From Astragalus membranaceus (Eukaryota; Streptophyta; Magnoliopsida; Fabales; Fabaceae), in assembly GCA_039519185.1 (NCBI GenBank), contig CM076849.1, positions 68,194,784-68,258,783 on the forward strand: a DNA stretch of 64,000 bases. Direction: 5' to 3'. Numbering within the stretch: the first letter of the stretch is position 1; every line of letters begins with the position of its first letter. This document shows, piece after piece, positions 1 to 11,160 of the stretch. A program made the position numbers and the translations under genes. Under the pieces are notes generated by a model. The model was given only the letters and a program-made list of their open reading frames with translations. It was not told the origin of the DNA and did no database searches.

Positions 1-1
1 T

Positions 2-3000
2 ACTCACATGTTGGCTGAGGAGGCCGACGACTGGTGGTTGGCTACTAGGCAGAGGTTGGAGGTTGTGCAAGAAGAGATTACCTGGGAGGTATTCAGCAGA
101 GAATTTCTGAGAAAATTTTTTCCTGAAGATGTCCGAGGAAAGAAAGAGATAGAGTTCCTGGAACTGAAGCAGGGTGGTATGTCTGTGACTGCATATGCGG
201 CGAAGTTTGGGGAATTGGCAAAATTCTATCCGCACTACAGTGTGGCGACAGCTGAGTTCTCAAAATGCATCAAGTTCGAGAATGGGTTGAGGCCTAATAT
301 CAAAAAGGCCATTGGTTACCAGAAGATCCGTGTGTTCGCTGATCTGGTTGACAGTTGTAGGATCTTTGAGGAGGACAGTACTGCTCATTACAAAGCTGTG
401 TTTGAGAAAAAGGGTAAGTTTCCGAGTCGAAGCAAGCCGTATGAGGTTCCTGCGGGTAAGAGTTATCAGAAGGCTGCTGGAGGTAAGAATTCTAGTGGGG
501 GAGATGCTCCTGCTAGCATTGTCTGTTATAAGTGTGGCAAAACTGGCTACAAGAGTACTACATGCAGGTCTGATGAGAGAGTTTGCTACCGTTGTGGTAA
601 AAAGGGTCATATGGCGGCCGAGTGTAAGGTCAAGGATGTGGTGTGTTTCAACTGTGGTGAATATGGGCACATTAGTACGAAGCCGAAGAAGGAAAGGTCC
701 AGTGGGAAAGTGTTTGCATTAGCAGGAGAGGAGCCTGATGAGGGAGATGGTCTTATTAGAGGTACGTGTTTCATTAACGGTACTTCTCTGAAATCTCTTA
801 TTGATACTGGTGCTACCCATTGCTTTATATCTGTTGATTGTTGTAAAAGATTGGGTCTTGTTTTATCTGCTATGTGTGGGGATATGGTTGTCGATACTCC
901 TGCGAAGGGGTCGGTGATTACGTCCCAGGTGTGTTCTCAGTGTCCCGTGTCGATCTTCGGCAGGAACTTTATTGTGAATTTTGTTTGCTTGCCGTTGAGA
1001 GGTCTGGATGTAATCTTGGGCATGGACTGGTTAGAGAATAACCACGTCCATATCAACTGTCGTAGCAAGTCGGTTAGTTTCGGGGAAGAAGATTCTGTTT
1101 TGGTATCTGCTGGTCAGTTGAAAAAGTTGAGGAAAGAAGGAGTTCAGCTATTTTCGTTGATGGCATCGTTGTCTGCTGAGAGTCAGGCTGTTATTGAAGA
1201 ACTGCAAGTGGTACGCGAGTTTCCTGAGGTTTTTCCTGACGAAATTCCGGGTGTGCCGCCGGAGAGGGAAGTTGAGTTTTCGATTGATCTTGTACCTGGT
1301 ACGAGGCCTGTGTCTATGGCACCGTACAGGATGTCGGCGTCTGAATTGTCTGAGTTGAAGACGCAACTCGAAGAATTGCTTGAGAAAAAGTTTGTGAGAC
1401 CGAGTGTATCACCGTGGGGAGCTCCGGTATTGTTAGTGAAGAAGAAAGATGGGAGCATGAGGTTATGTGTGGACTATCGTCAGTTGAATAAGGTAACTAT
1501 CAAGAACAAGTATCCGCTTCCGAGGATCGATGATTTGATGGATCAGTTAGTAGGTGCCCGTGTTTTCAGCAAAATTGATTTGAGGTCCGGATATCATCAG
1601 ATTAAAGTGAAGGATGAAGATGTTCAGAAGACAGTGTTCAGAACAAGGTATGGGCATTATGAGTATTCAGTGATGCCGTTCGGTGTGACCAATGCACCTG
1701 GTGTATTTATGGAATATATGAACCGTATTTTCCATAATTACCTAGATCGGTTTGTGGTGATCTTCATAGACGACATTCTAGTTTATTCTAAGTCGGAGGA
1801 AGAGCATGCTGAGCACCTGAAGTCAGTATTGGAAGTTCTTAAAGAGAAAAAGCTGTATGCTAAGTTATCAAAGTGTGAGTTCTGGCTGAAAGAGGTGAGT
1901 TTTCTTGGGCACGTGATTTCTGGTAATGGTATTGCAGTTGATCCGGCAAAAATAGAAGCAGTGTTGGAGTGGGAGGCTCCGTAATCCGCAACAGAAATTA
2001 GATGCTTTTTGGGTTTGGCTGGGTACTACAGGAGGTTCATCGAGGGTTTTTCCAAGTTGGCCCTTCCGTTGACTCAGTTGACTTGTAAGGGTAAAGTTTT
2101 CGTTTGGGATGCTCGGTGTGAGGAAAGTTTTATGGAACTGAAAAAGAGATTGACAACGTCGCCTGTTTTGACGTTGCCTAATCCGGAAGAGCCGTTTGTT
2201 GTATATTGTGACGCTTCGAAGATGGGTCTTGGTGGTGTGCTGATGCAAGATGGGAAAGTCGTTGTGTATGCGTTGAGGCAGTTGCGGGTTCATGAGAAAA
2301 ATTACCCTACGCATGATTTGGAATTGGCTGCTGTGGTATTTGTACTTAAGATTTGGAGACACTATCTTTATGGTTCGAGGTTTGAAGTGTTCAGTGATCA
2401 CAAGAGTCTGAAATATCTGTTCGACCAGAAGGAGTTGAATATGAGACAGCGTCGGTGGTTGGAGCTCTTGAAGGATTATGACTTCGGTTTGAATTATCAT
2501 CCCGGCAAAGCTAATGTCGTGGCTGATGCATTAAGCCGGAAGTCTTTGCATATGTCGGCAATGATGGTGAAGGAATTAGAGTTAATTGAGGAATTCCGAG
2601 ATTTGAGTTTGGTTTGTAAAATGACACCTCGCAGTGTCAAGCTGGGAATGCTAAAGATCGATAATGACTTTCTGGGCAGCATCAGAGAGGCTCAGAAGTC
2701 AGATGTCAAATTGGTAGATTTGATCAATGGGGTTGGCCAATCTGAAGATGAAGATTTCAAATTGGATTCTCGTGGTGTGTTGAGGTTTCGGGGTAGGATC
2801 TGTGTTCCGGATGATGCAGAGATGAGAAAGGCAATTTTGGAGGAGGGTCATCGTAGCAAGTTGAGTATCCATCCTGGAGCGACGAAAATGTATCAAGATC
2901 TGAAAAAGATGTTTTGGTGGTATGGCATGAAGAGAGATGTGGCGCAGTTTGTGTATGCCTGTTTGACCTGTCAAAAGTCGAAGGTTGAACATCAGAAGCC

Positions 3001-4123
3001 TGCAGGGTTAATGCAACCGTTGGAAGTTCCAGAGTGGAAGTGGGATAGCATTGCGATGGATTTTGTGACGGGATTGCCCAATACAGTTAGGGGTCATGAC
3101 GCTATTTGGGTGATCGTTGATAGGTTAACGAAATCTGCCCACTTTATTCCTATTAATGTCACTTATCCGGTGTCGAGGTTGGCAGAGGTCTATGTCAAAG
3201 AAATTGTGAAGCTGCACGGTGTTCCGAAGAGTATTGTGTCAGATAGGGATCCGAGGTTCACTTCTGAGTTTTGGACGGGTTTGCAGAAGGAATTGGGTTC
3301 AAAGTTGAAAATGAGTTCAGCATATCATCCTCAGACAGATGGTCAGTCAGAGAGGACAATTCAGTCGTTAGAAGATTTGTTGAGGGCTTGTGTCTTGGAA
3401 CAAAGGGGTTCATGGGATTCATACCTTGCGCTGATTGAATTTACCTATAACAACAGTTACCATTCCAGTATCGGGATGGCACCGTTTGAAGCATTATATG
3501 GACGAAAGTGTAGAACGCCGTTGTGTTGGTATGAGTCGGGGGAGAGTGTAGTGTTGGGACCGGAGATTGTCCGGGAGACTACAGAGAAAATCAAGATGAT
3601 CCGTGAAAAGATGAAGGCTTCGCAGAGTCGTCAGAAGAGTTATCATGACAAGCGGAGAAAAGATTTAGAGTTTCAAGAGGGTGAACATGTGTTCTTGAGG
3701 GTTTCTCCTATTACCGGTGTTGGTCGAGCGTTGAAGTCGAAGAAGCTCACTCCTCGCTTTGTTGGTCCTTATCAGATTTCTAAGAGAATCGGAAATGTGG
3801 CTTATAGGGTGGCTTTACCGCCAAATCTTTCGAATTTGCACGACGTGTTTCATGTGTCGCAACTTCGGAAGTATGTTTCGGATCCATCTCATGTGATCCA
3901 TATGGATGATGTAGAGGTGCGGGATAATCTCACTGTGGAGACGATGCCCGTACGGATTGAGGATCGTGAAGTGAAAGTGCTTAGAGGCAGAGAGATTGCA
4001 TTAGTGAAAGTGGTTTGGCTAGGAGCTACCGGTGAGAGTATGACTTGGGAGCTAGAGAGTAAGATGCGAGAGTCCTACCCAGAGTTGTTTGATCAGGTAA
4101 ATTTCGTGGACGAAATATTCTAA
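2..4123 (+). pseudogene. gag-pol polyprotein of chromovirus E1, one in-frame stop
   Basis: One reading frame is open from the window edge to 4123 except for a TAA at 1982-1984. Counting residues from the ATG at 8, it holds gag and three zinc knuckles (about 173-228), protease with a DTGA motif (about 265), reverse transcriptase with FIDD (about 586), RNase H with its D-E-D-D residues, integrase with HHCC zinc finger and D-D-E core, and a C-terminal chromodomain-like segment. Two knuckles are damaged: in the first a Tyr replaces the zinc-binding His, and the third lacks its last Cys. The stop falls between reverse transcriptase and RNase H, so no full polyprotein can be made without readthrough. 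The rest of pol looks intact, which suggests the copy decayed recently. Confidence 0.92.
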
Positions 4124-4135
4124 GTGGGGGAGAGT
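4122..4135 (+). other. Polypurine tract of E1
   Basis: AAGTGGGGGAGAGT lies directly before the LTR start TGTAACACCC. This is the expected plus-strand priming site. The same sequence type precedes the 3' LTRs of E4 and E5. Confidence 0.9.
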
Positions 4136-4146
4136 TGTAACACCCT

Positions 4147-5272
4147 TTTTTTTAAGCAACAGGCAGGAGGCCCGAATTTATTAAAAAAAAAACAATACAA
4201 AAAACACAAGGGGGGACTAGGCCAAAACCCTTGGAAATAAGGACAATAAAGAGAGTCTAACAAAGACCTCTAAACTAAACAACCTTAGACCACAATCGAG
4301 TCACCACACTCCAGACCACCGGCGGCGGGACCCCATCCATCATCGCGAAGTCGTGCCACCGGCCAACACCGAGACAGCACCTAGTTTGATCGAGGAAGTC
4401 GAGCCACCAACCACCACCGCGGAATTGCGCCCCCAGCCAACACCGAGGCACAATCAAGCAGAACCGCGAGCGACAGGGAAAGGGCCCACACCGAAATGGG
4501 GGGAGGCGAGACTGCGGTTCCAAATTTCGTGACGACAGCCACCAATGCCAAACCAGAAACAGTCAGCATCTACGAACCAACGCAACAGTCCCAAACCAGA
4601 AACAGTCAGCATCAATGCGATCCGAACAACAACGCAACCGAACCCAAACCAGAAACCCTCGACCCGAACCCGAACGAAACCCAGACAGCGCCGGATCCGA
4701 ACCAGACGGACGCAGGGAGGAGGCTCAGGCGGTGGTGGGACAGGAACAACCACCGCAGGGGGAGAGACCCACAGCACCCAATAGATCCGACTCCGAACAA
4801 CAGATCCGAACCAGAGCGCACCGAAGCTAGCATCAACACCAGCCACAGCGTACGGAACCACCCAACCCACGACCTTCGCAGGGGCGACCACCACACGCGG
4901 AGCAAACGCCGGGGAGAACGCACCGAATCGTACAGCGACTGCAATCGGAACTGACAGATTCGAATCCACCTTCGCAGGGCGACGACTGCCGTCTCCGGAA
5001 AAAGCCACTCGTCGCGAAACCAAGGGTCTTCAACGGTTGGCCGCCCAGTCAGCTGCAGCAGATCGGCCGGTGCAGGCACGGCGGCCGCCACGGCGTAGGA
5101 CAACCCATCTCTAGGGTTCGCAGCCTCTCTCTCAAGAGAGAGGATCTGTATCATATTCCCCTCGTTGCCGTCGGGAAATTGAAAAATCTCAATCCTATCT
5201 TCCTACGAGGATAGCAGCATAGACATACGAAAACTATACTTCTTCGGTAATCGACAGCATCTCATTTTCCCC
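4147..5272 (-). mobile_element. Poly(A)-tailed retroposon (LINE-derived?) inserted in the E1 LTR
   Basis: The insert is flanked by direct repeats GTAACACCCT (4137-4146 and 5273-5282). The plus strand starts with a T run, so the element is on the minus strand with a short A tail. Its 3' end resembles plant L1-type LINE tails ('aataaattcgggcctcc'). The interior is GC-rich and has open frames in several phases, including one at 5154-4612. None has a domain I recognise. A 23-bp phrase is repeated near 4550-4615. It could be an internally deleted LINE or another reverse-transcribed RNA. The mechanism is well supported; the source is not. Confidence 0.7.
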
Positions 5273-6007
5273 GTAACACCCTAAATATTTAATTAATTTA
5301 TTTAATTAAGTATTTAGGAATTTAATTTAATTAATTGGATATAATTTAATTATTAGAAATTATATTAAAATGGTGTAGGTGGTATTAGGAGATGAAGGCG
5401 CCAATTAGCTAGACTTGGGCTTAAGTGAAAAGCCCAAGCCCATGATCCAAGTGATATGCGAATGTGGCTAAGTCATTTGGGACTAGGGTTTTGTTAGGTA
5501 TTTTCGAAATTGAGAAGAGAGAAAGGAGAAAGGAAGAGCGCCGTAGGGAGGAGGAGAAGAGAGGAAGGTCGCGAAGTCCAAGGAGCCAAGGGAAGTGATT
5601 TTGTTGCTGAGGTTCTGACGGTGACGGTCTCCAGGGCTTCTACTCTTCGAATTCGAGGTAAGGGGAGTTCTATCAATTTTTATAATAATTCGTATGATAG
5701 GTTTTAAGTAGGAATAGCTTAGATCTAATCCATGAGTATGAATTATGCGTGATTTCATGTTGTGATTGCGATTAGCTTGTTGTTTGATGAATTCGTTGCT
5801 CAAAGATCCGTTGTTAGTGTTTGGGCGCCTAGGGCGCCATGTGTGTGCTTGTGATGTTGCTGAATTTTGACGTTTGGTGGATGATTTTTGATGATTCAAT
5901 ATGTGTCCATGATTGTTGTAATTGGTGTTGTGATTGATCATGTAAAAATTTGAAAAAAAAAAAATATATGCTGAAATTGTGCTGAATTTCGTGTTGCTGG
6001 AAGTGTG

Positions 6008-6250
6008 CAGGCGCTGGGCGCCCATGGGCGCTGTGCGCCGTGTTGCAGTGCGTGCGGTGTGTGTGTGTGCGTTGCGTTGTGCTGGGCGCTGGGCGTCAGG
6101 CGCCAGGCGCTGGGCGCCAAGGGCGCCAGTGTTGTGTGTGCATTGCGTTGTGCTGGGCGCTGGGCGCCAAGGGCGCCAGTGTTGCGTGTGTGTTGTGTTG
6201 CTGGGCGCTGGGCGCCAGGTGCCAGGCGCTGGGCGCCAAGGGTGCCATTT
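6008..6250 (+). repeat. GGCGCC-rich palindromic word cluster
   Basis: The palindrome GGCGCC and near variants (GGGCGCTGGGCGCCA, AGGGCGCC) recur at least ten times in about 240 bp. Part of the block forms imperfect tandem units of about 50-60 bp. The cluster lies inside the candidate leader intron. Confidence 0.8.
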
Positions 6251-6540
6251 TTCAGGATGTTCCCAAATTTTTATGAAAACTGTTTTCGCTATATCTTTTG
6301 ACTCGGACATCCGTTTTAAACGTTTCAAAAAATGTTGGGAAGCTCTTTCAGTTGCCTATCTGTGTGTCCCATTTTTAAAAATAAAAAACTTATTATTTCT
6401 GAAGGTTGCTGGGCGTCCCAAGTGGCTGTTCTCGGTGGTCGTTGCTGTGACATTGAAAAATCGTTTTGGTGTCTTTAAAAATCCCCTTTTGTTTATAACT
6501 AGTGGTTTTAACGTTTTAGTGTCAAAAGTGATGATTTTGA

Positions 6541-6750
6541 CGATGATGCCCTGAGTGGCTAGTTAAATGACCTTTTTGCCCTTAGTGGCCAATGTTGTTG
6601 ATATTGATGTGTAAATGACGATGATGCCCTTAGTGGCTAGTTAAATGACCTTTTTGCCCTTAGTGGCCAATGTTGTTGATAATGATGTGTAAATGACGAT
6701 GATGCCCTTGGTGGCTAGTAAATGACGTTTTTGCCCTCAGTGGCTATTGT
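6541..6750 (+). repeat. 78-bp tandem repeat in the E1 LTR
   Basis: The unit starting 'cgatgatgcc' recurs at 6541, 6619 and 6697, an exact 78-bp period, with about 2.7 copies. Each unit holds two versions of 'tttgcccttagtggc'. Confidence 0.85.
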
Positions 6751-7645
6751 TTGAGTTGATGATGTTTATGAATAAGTGAGGATGAAAATAAGTGACGTTG
6801 AGGCCAAAAGGCTAAGTGACGATAAGGCCCAAAAGGCTAAGTGACGTTGTTGTGTGTAATTGTGAATTGACAGGTGCTGTGCCTCTTATTTGGCAAATTG
6901 GTAAGTGACGGGTCACATAGTTGACCGTGATTGTGTGTTTTGTGCGTGGTGCATGTCATAGTGTCTCATGCCTCCCATATGCATAAACCCAGTGACGTTT
7001 GAGGCCCAAAAGGCTAAGTGACGATGAGGCCATAAAGGCTAAGCGACGTTTGTGAAAAGGTACCCCATGCATATGCCCGCGAGTGGGTTGCATTTCATAT
7101 GCCTACATGACATAGTGATGAGTTATTGTAGTGATGTAATTGATGATTGTGATGTGATTACTCTAGAGCTGTGACTTGACTTATTGCTTATCATGTGATT
7201 TATTATATGGATTGAATTGGACTCACCCTTCTGTTTGAATGTTACCCCTATGCGGTAACGTGCAGGTGATCACGAGTGAAGGACTAGGTACCTTCACTAC
7301 TTCGAGTCGAGTCGTCACGCTCTGATACGTAGCACTCAGGGGGGGGGGCGAACTTGATGTTTATGAATGATTTCGGTTGTTATGTCTTTGTTGACGATTC
7401 TGTTTTATTTTGTTATTCCGCTGTGTAGTTGGTTTTATTGACGTTAAGTTTTATTTGTGATGATAACTGTGGTTTTGGAGGCTCTCCTTTTAGTGACGTG
7501 CTACGTGATGCATGATTGTTGTGTTTGAGCTGTTTTATTGAGAAGCGTCATTTTATTGAAGTATGTGTAACATTCCTCGTGCGAAACAAATTTTTGAAAC
7601 TCTGATTTTCCAATTAAATTAACGAGTAGAAAAAGGGGTGTTACA

Positions 7646-8150
7646 ATTTCCACCATGATCAATCACCAAACACCAAATTGCAATCATCATGAATACATTC
7701 AAACCTCACCAAATAAACACCAAACAAATTCAAAGAGACAACATAGAGCCTATCTCCCACATAACACCCATCATACACCCTATTATAAAGGTAGAACCCA
7801 CCCTTACCTTAGATTTTCCGAATACGAGATCCCCTTGCACGAAAACTCCAAAGAACCACAGCAACAAGAGCTCCTCTCCTCTTTCCCCTTGATTGCGCCG
7901 CCACCCCTCTCTTCTCTCTTCGCAATCTCTCTTTTTTTTTCTCAAAAACGTGCAAGTGATCCAAACCCTAGCTAATGTTCTCATCTATGCGCCTATGCCA
8001 TTGGGCTCTTGGATCACGGGCCTCCTTCTACTACTCAACTTAATTACTAAACACCACTCCCTGATTTAAATGAAACACCATATTATTATTTTAATGTGAC
8101 TATACCAATAAAATACCTAAATAATTTAATTAAATTATTTGGGCGTTACA
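7646..8150 (-). repeat. 5' part of a chromovirus LTR (minus strand), host of E1
   Basis: Read on the minus strand this starts TGTAACGCCC at 8150 and runs about 505 bp before E1 interrupts it. It aligns by eye with the start of the E1 LTR: AT-rich opening, the phrase 'gatccaag', then 'ggtg...tgattgatcatg'. It is therefore a relative in opposite orientation. It was inserted into element E2; GGTCG at 8151-8155 is the candidate TSD, with its partner outside the window. Confidence 0.75.
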
Positions 8151-8199
8151 GGTCGCGTCATAGGCGGGCTAGCCAAATGGATCACCCCCCCTGAATGTC

Positions 8200-8986
8200 G
8201 TGTCGTCCCCCCAGAATCTTGGAAAAAGGGGGAGGTCTGATCATGAGGGTAATGTAAAAACTAGCAGGAAAAGTCGGGAGCATTCAAAAAGGTATAAGAC
8301 CAGCGATATTCCTTTGGATGCCGAGTTTTTGAAAAAGAGCTTCGAAGAGTACCGGGCCGACCCGGTTATGGCCTCGCCGCAAGTGTTTTTGCATTTAGCC
8401 GAGATTGCAAAGTCCGAACAGGAGGAAATGGAACGTCGGGCGAAAGGTACTTTGGCTATTTTGTTTCTGCCGACTCTTTTCTCTCTTTTTTGATTTGTGC
8501 GATATTTGTCTGTGTATAGAGGAATTGAATGCTGAGAAAGCTCAATTGGAGAAAGCTCAATTGGAGAAAGCTCTGAATATTTTGGAGGAGAAGTCCGCTG
8601 CTTTGATCAAAACAAAAATCGACCTTACCAAGCTACAACATGAGAGGGATGAGCTGAAAATTGTCAGGGATGGTGCTGAGAAGCGAGCTGAAGACCTGGC
8701 CCTTCGGGTCAAGGAGTTAGAAACTTTGGAAGGCGAAGCTAAAGAGAGGATTCTGGGTCTTGAAAAGCCGGTGACCAAATTTGAAGAAACTTTGAAGAAA
8801 GCTGAGGAAGAAAGGGCGGCTTCAAGCTCTGACCCTCAAGCCCGGATTGCCGCTCTTGAAATTGAGCTGAAGAAAACCAAAGCCGCAGCGGCCAGAGCAG
8901 CCAAACTCGCCCTTGAAATGGCCGGGGAAGGTTATGACAAAGCTCTTCAGCATGTGGCTTTAGTCCATACCACAGTCTATCCTTGA
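8200..8986 (+). CDS. Antisense extra ORF of the Retand-like element, coiled-coil protein with one intron
   Basis: Two exons join in frame: 8200-8446 and 8520-8986, with a 73-nt intron (AAAG|GTACTT ... TGTATAG). The predicted protein has a basic, Ser/Lys-rich N-terminus, a middle segment beginning near DIPLDAEFLKKSFEEYRADP, then a long Glu/Lys/Ala-rich heptad region that should form a coiled coil, including a perfect duplication AQLEKAQLEK. It is transcribed against gag-pol, as for the extra antisense ORF described in Retand/Tat relatives; function unknown. The gene is probably 5'-truncated. Another frame just upstream (8151-8240) also reads as plausible protein, so a frameshift near the A5G5 run around 8222-8233 is possible. 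Confidence 0.6.
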
Positions 8987-9236
8987 TTTGATGCTTGATG
9001 TAGTTGGTCTGTGGTCTGACAGACTTCAAATTTTTGCAAGAGTTCTGGATTTATACAGAGAAGATCGTGCATAAGCTCGGAACTTTGATGTAATACCAAT
9101 TTTTGTATTCTTATATTACTTTGAAACTTGTATGACCCGGCCGTGTCTGGAGTTGTTCTGTAATGATTTGCGACTTTCTCAGCCTTTTGTTTTGAGCATT
9201 TTTAAGATTGTATTTACTTTACAAGTTATATATGTC

Positions 9237-9656
9237 GTTTCGAGGATTGATTCCTAAAAGACATTGATGTCATTTGGGACAGTTTACCGGAACCCAGCCC
9301 GGATTGAACTCGTCCCTAAGGGGATTCGGCAGCGTCCGCCGAGGGTCGTTTTGAGGATTGAATCCTAAAAGACCTTGATGACCTTTGGGACATTTTACCG
9401 GGACTCGGCCTGGATTGAACTCGTCCCTAAGGAGTTTCGGCAGCGTTGGCCAAGGGTCGTTTTGAGGATTGAATCCTGAAAGACCTTGATGTCCTTCGGG
9501 ACAGTTTACTGGGACTCAGCCCGGATTGAACCCGTCCCTAAGTGGTTTCGGCAGCGTCGGCCGAGGGTCATTTTGAGGATTGAATCCTAAAAGACCTTTA
9601 TGTCCTTTGGGACAGTTTACTGGGACTCAGCCCGGATTGAACTCGTCCCTAAGGGG
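9237..9656 (+). repeat. 111-bp tandem array in the 3' region of E2
   Basis: The phrase 'gaggattga' recurs at 9242, 9353, 9464 and 9575, an exact 111-bp period with four diverged copies. Each unit holds 'actcgtccctaagg' and 'cggcagcg...gccgagggt'. The fourth copy is cut by the Athila insertion and resumes for a few bases at 20118. Arrays in this position are characteristic of Tat-lineage 3' untranslated regions and are known sources of satellite DNA. Confidence 0.9.
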
Positions 9657-10143
9657 TGTTGTGTAAAATCGTCTGCAAGTATACACAGTCCAATAAGTAG
9701 TATATGATAAGAAAAGATCGTTCCCACGAGGATTGAGGTCTAAAACGTGTTTAATTGGGTTAACAAATTAGTGAGGTAATTTACATAGACACAAGTTTTT
9801 GAAAACATTTTAAACAACAAATTAAGTAAAAGGGTGTGAAAATCAGTATTGAGAATAAGTTGGAATGTGTTCACTAAGTAACTCATTTCTAGTGCATTAG
9901 TGCTGTGCCTAATGCTGCAGCAATAGATGCTGTTGCAATAATTGTTGTTTTGTCAAACACTACCACTAGGGTTTCTCTACAAGAGTCTATGTCTAGACCC
10001 TAAATAGGTACTCCCTAGGCTACTCACGCACCCATAGTGTTCATCTCATGGATTTTGCCCTCCTATGTCCAGGGTTTAAGCAAGAAGCATTATAGTGTCC
10101 TTTACTACTCACTATCCATGTTATCTTTTGCGATCTATTTATA
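9657..10143 (-). repeat. 3' LTR remnant of the Athila element
   Basis: 9657-10143 matches 18779-19265 almost base for base, then homology stops abruptly. The remaining about 850 bp of the 5' LTR (19266-20117) has no counterpart here. Right after the break is a tandem duplication of 'cttcttgaataatatgtcca' (about 10150-10190). The LTR start and the polypurine tract of this end are missing. Confidence 0.75.
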
Positions 10144-11160
10144 ACCTTCTTGAATAATATGTCCATCTTCTTGAATAATATGTCCATCTTGAGCTTAACT
10201 TTCAGAATCCTCACTGGTTATATGCCTACCCAATCAGCTTCCTAAGTTACCATGTTCATAGTGTGTGTGATCTCTAAGTCAGTTCCGCACAGAACAAGCT
10301 TCCAAAGTTCACTTAGCTATAACAAGAGTGGTTTTCTTTTGATCATGCCAAAGAATTTTCAAAAGATAAGGTAGTCTAACAACTTCAGCATAAGAAATAG
10401 GGGCTTCAAAGCACAACAAAGGGCTTAGATAAACAAGTCAGATACTGGGCCAGTGCTCTATATTTACAAACTTTAACTTTGTTGCTGCAGCAACAATTGC
10501 TGCGGCATTTTACACTTGATGACTTCCTTGTTGCAGTGCCTATTTTTGACTTTTTTTTCCAGGCAATTGCAACCCTTACATTTATTTGCTTTGTACATAT
10601 GTTCTATGCACTGACCCTCCTATGTATCTTCATGTTTGGCCTTAGTATAACCGATGCACCCCCAAACTTAGTTTCATATGCTACCCTATATTTTTATTAA
10701 GAATTTGGCACAACCTAGGTCCACCAACACTAGTTGAGCATCAGATCCTTTTTGACTTGCTAAGCACTACCCTGAACACAGAGTAATGTGTGGGAACAGA
10801 GCTAACTTAGTTTTCTTAAATAGGGTAAATAGCATATTGCTGCAGCAACAGTTGCTGCAGCATTCACTCTTCTCACAGTTTTCATCACTAAGTTTAGCTC
10901 AAGATGACTCTATTTTTTTTTTATATATGGCTGATTTAATCTTACATAAAACATCTAATAAAAGTCTTAACCATCTAATAAAAGACTTAACCTAAATCCT
11001 CCCCCCCGCCCCACTTAGAGCTGAGCAGTGTCCTCACTGCTTGCACATTTGGGAAAGGGATGATAACTTGACACAACTACACAAAACATGCACTTAACAA
11101 AGATAAAAAAACTAAAGCAAAACTCTGAAAAAAAACTAAAATAAAGATAAAGTTTTAAGA
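10144..11160 (-). other. Athila 3' non-coding region with polypurine-like motifs
   Basis: No gene seen. On the minus strand there are G-rich motifs of the kind found near Athila 3' ends: GGGGCGGGGGGGAGG (about 11001-11015), preceded by 'agtgaggacactgctcagc', and AAGTTTGGGGGTGC (about 10660-10672). TGCTGCAGCA words occur at about 10485 and 10840-10860. The short hydrophobic frame at 10479-10700 (+) looks fortuitous. Confidence 0.5.

Larger units (their letters stand above)
5658..7265 (+). other. Candidate leader intron within the E1 LTR
   Basis: A strong donor-like site (GAG|GTAAGG, GT at 5658) and an acceptor-like site (AACGTGCAG, ending 7265) bracket 1608 nt of non-coding repetitive sequence. 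The acceptor lies in a block conserved with the E4 LTR, where 'gactcaccct' precedes a TGCAG|GTGAT junction. Splicing is inferred from conservation across families, not shown. Confidence 0.5.
1..7645 (+). mobile_element. Ty3/gypsy chromovirus (Tekay/Del-like), 3' portion (E1)
   Basis: This LTR retrotransposon enters the window inside gag. The order is gag, protease, reverse transcriptase, RNase H, integrase, chromodomain-like tail, polypurine tract, 3' LTR. The LTR runs from TGTAACACCC at 4136 to GGGGTGTTACA at 7645, with matching inverted ends. The 5' LTR and primer-binding site lie outside the window. The element sits in a reverse-oriented LTR of a related chromovirus, whose remnant follows at 7646. 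The Tekay/Del assignment rests on the CCHC gag, the FIDD reverse transcriptase, the chromodomain-like tail and the LTR type. Confidence 0.9.
4136..7645 (+). repeat. 3' LTR of E1, split by a retroposon
   Basis: The LTR begins TGTAACACCC and ends GGGGTGTTACA. Without the 1.1-kb retroposon and one TSD copy it is about 2.37 kb. It contains AT-rich starting sequence, a purine-rich leader, a candidate splice donor (5658) and acceptor (7265), a GGCGCC-rich block, a 78-bp tandem repeat and repeated 'aggcccaaaaggctaagtgacg'-type phrases around 6800-7050. A run of eight G (near 7340) follows a phrase shared with the E4 LTR ('ctctgatacgtagcac'). Confidence 0.9.

Noticed and set aside
4454..5154. Overlapping long frames on both strands in the GC-rich retroposon
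   Set aside because: High GC depletes stop codons in several frames. None has a recognisable domain, so no CDS is called.
5483..6328. 281-residue minus-strand frame in the E1 LTR
   Set aside because: It is made of the GGCGCC and repeat phrases read as WRPAP-type repeats and crosses the LTR leader with no domain. Treated as fortuitous.
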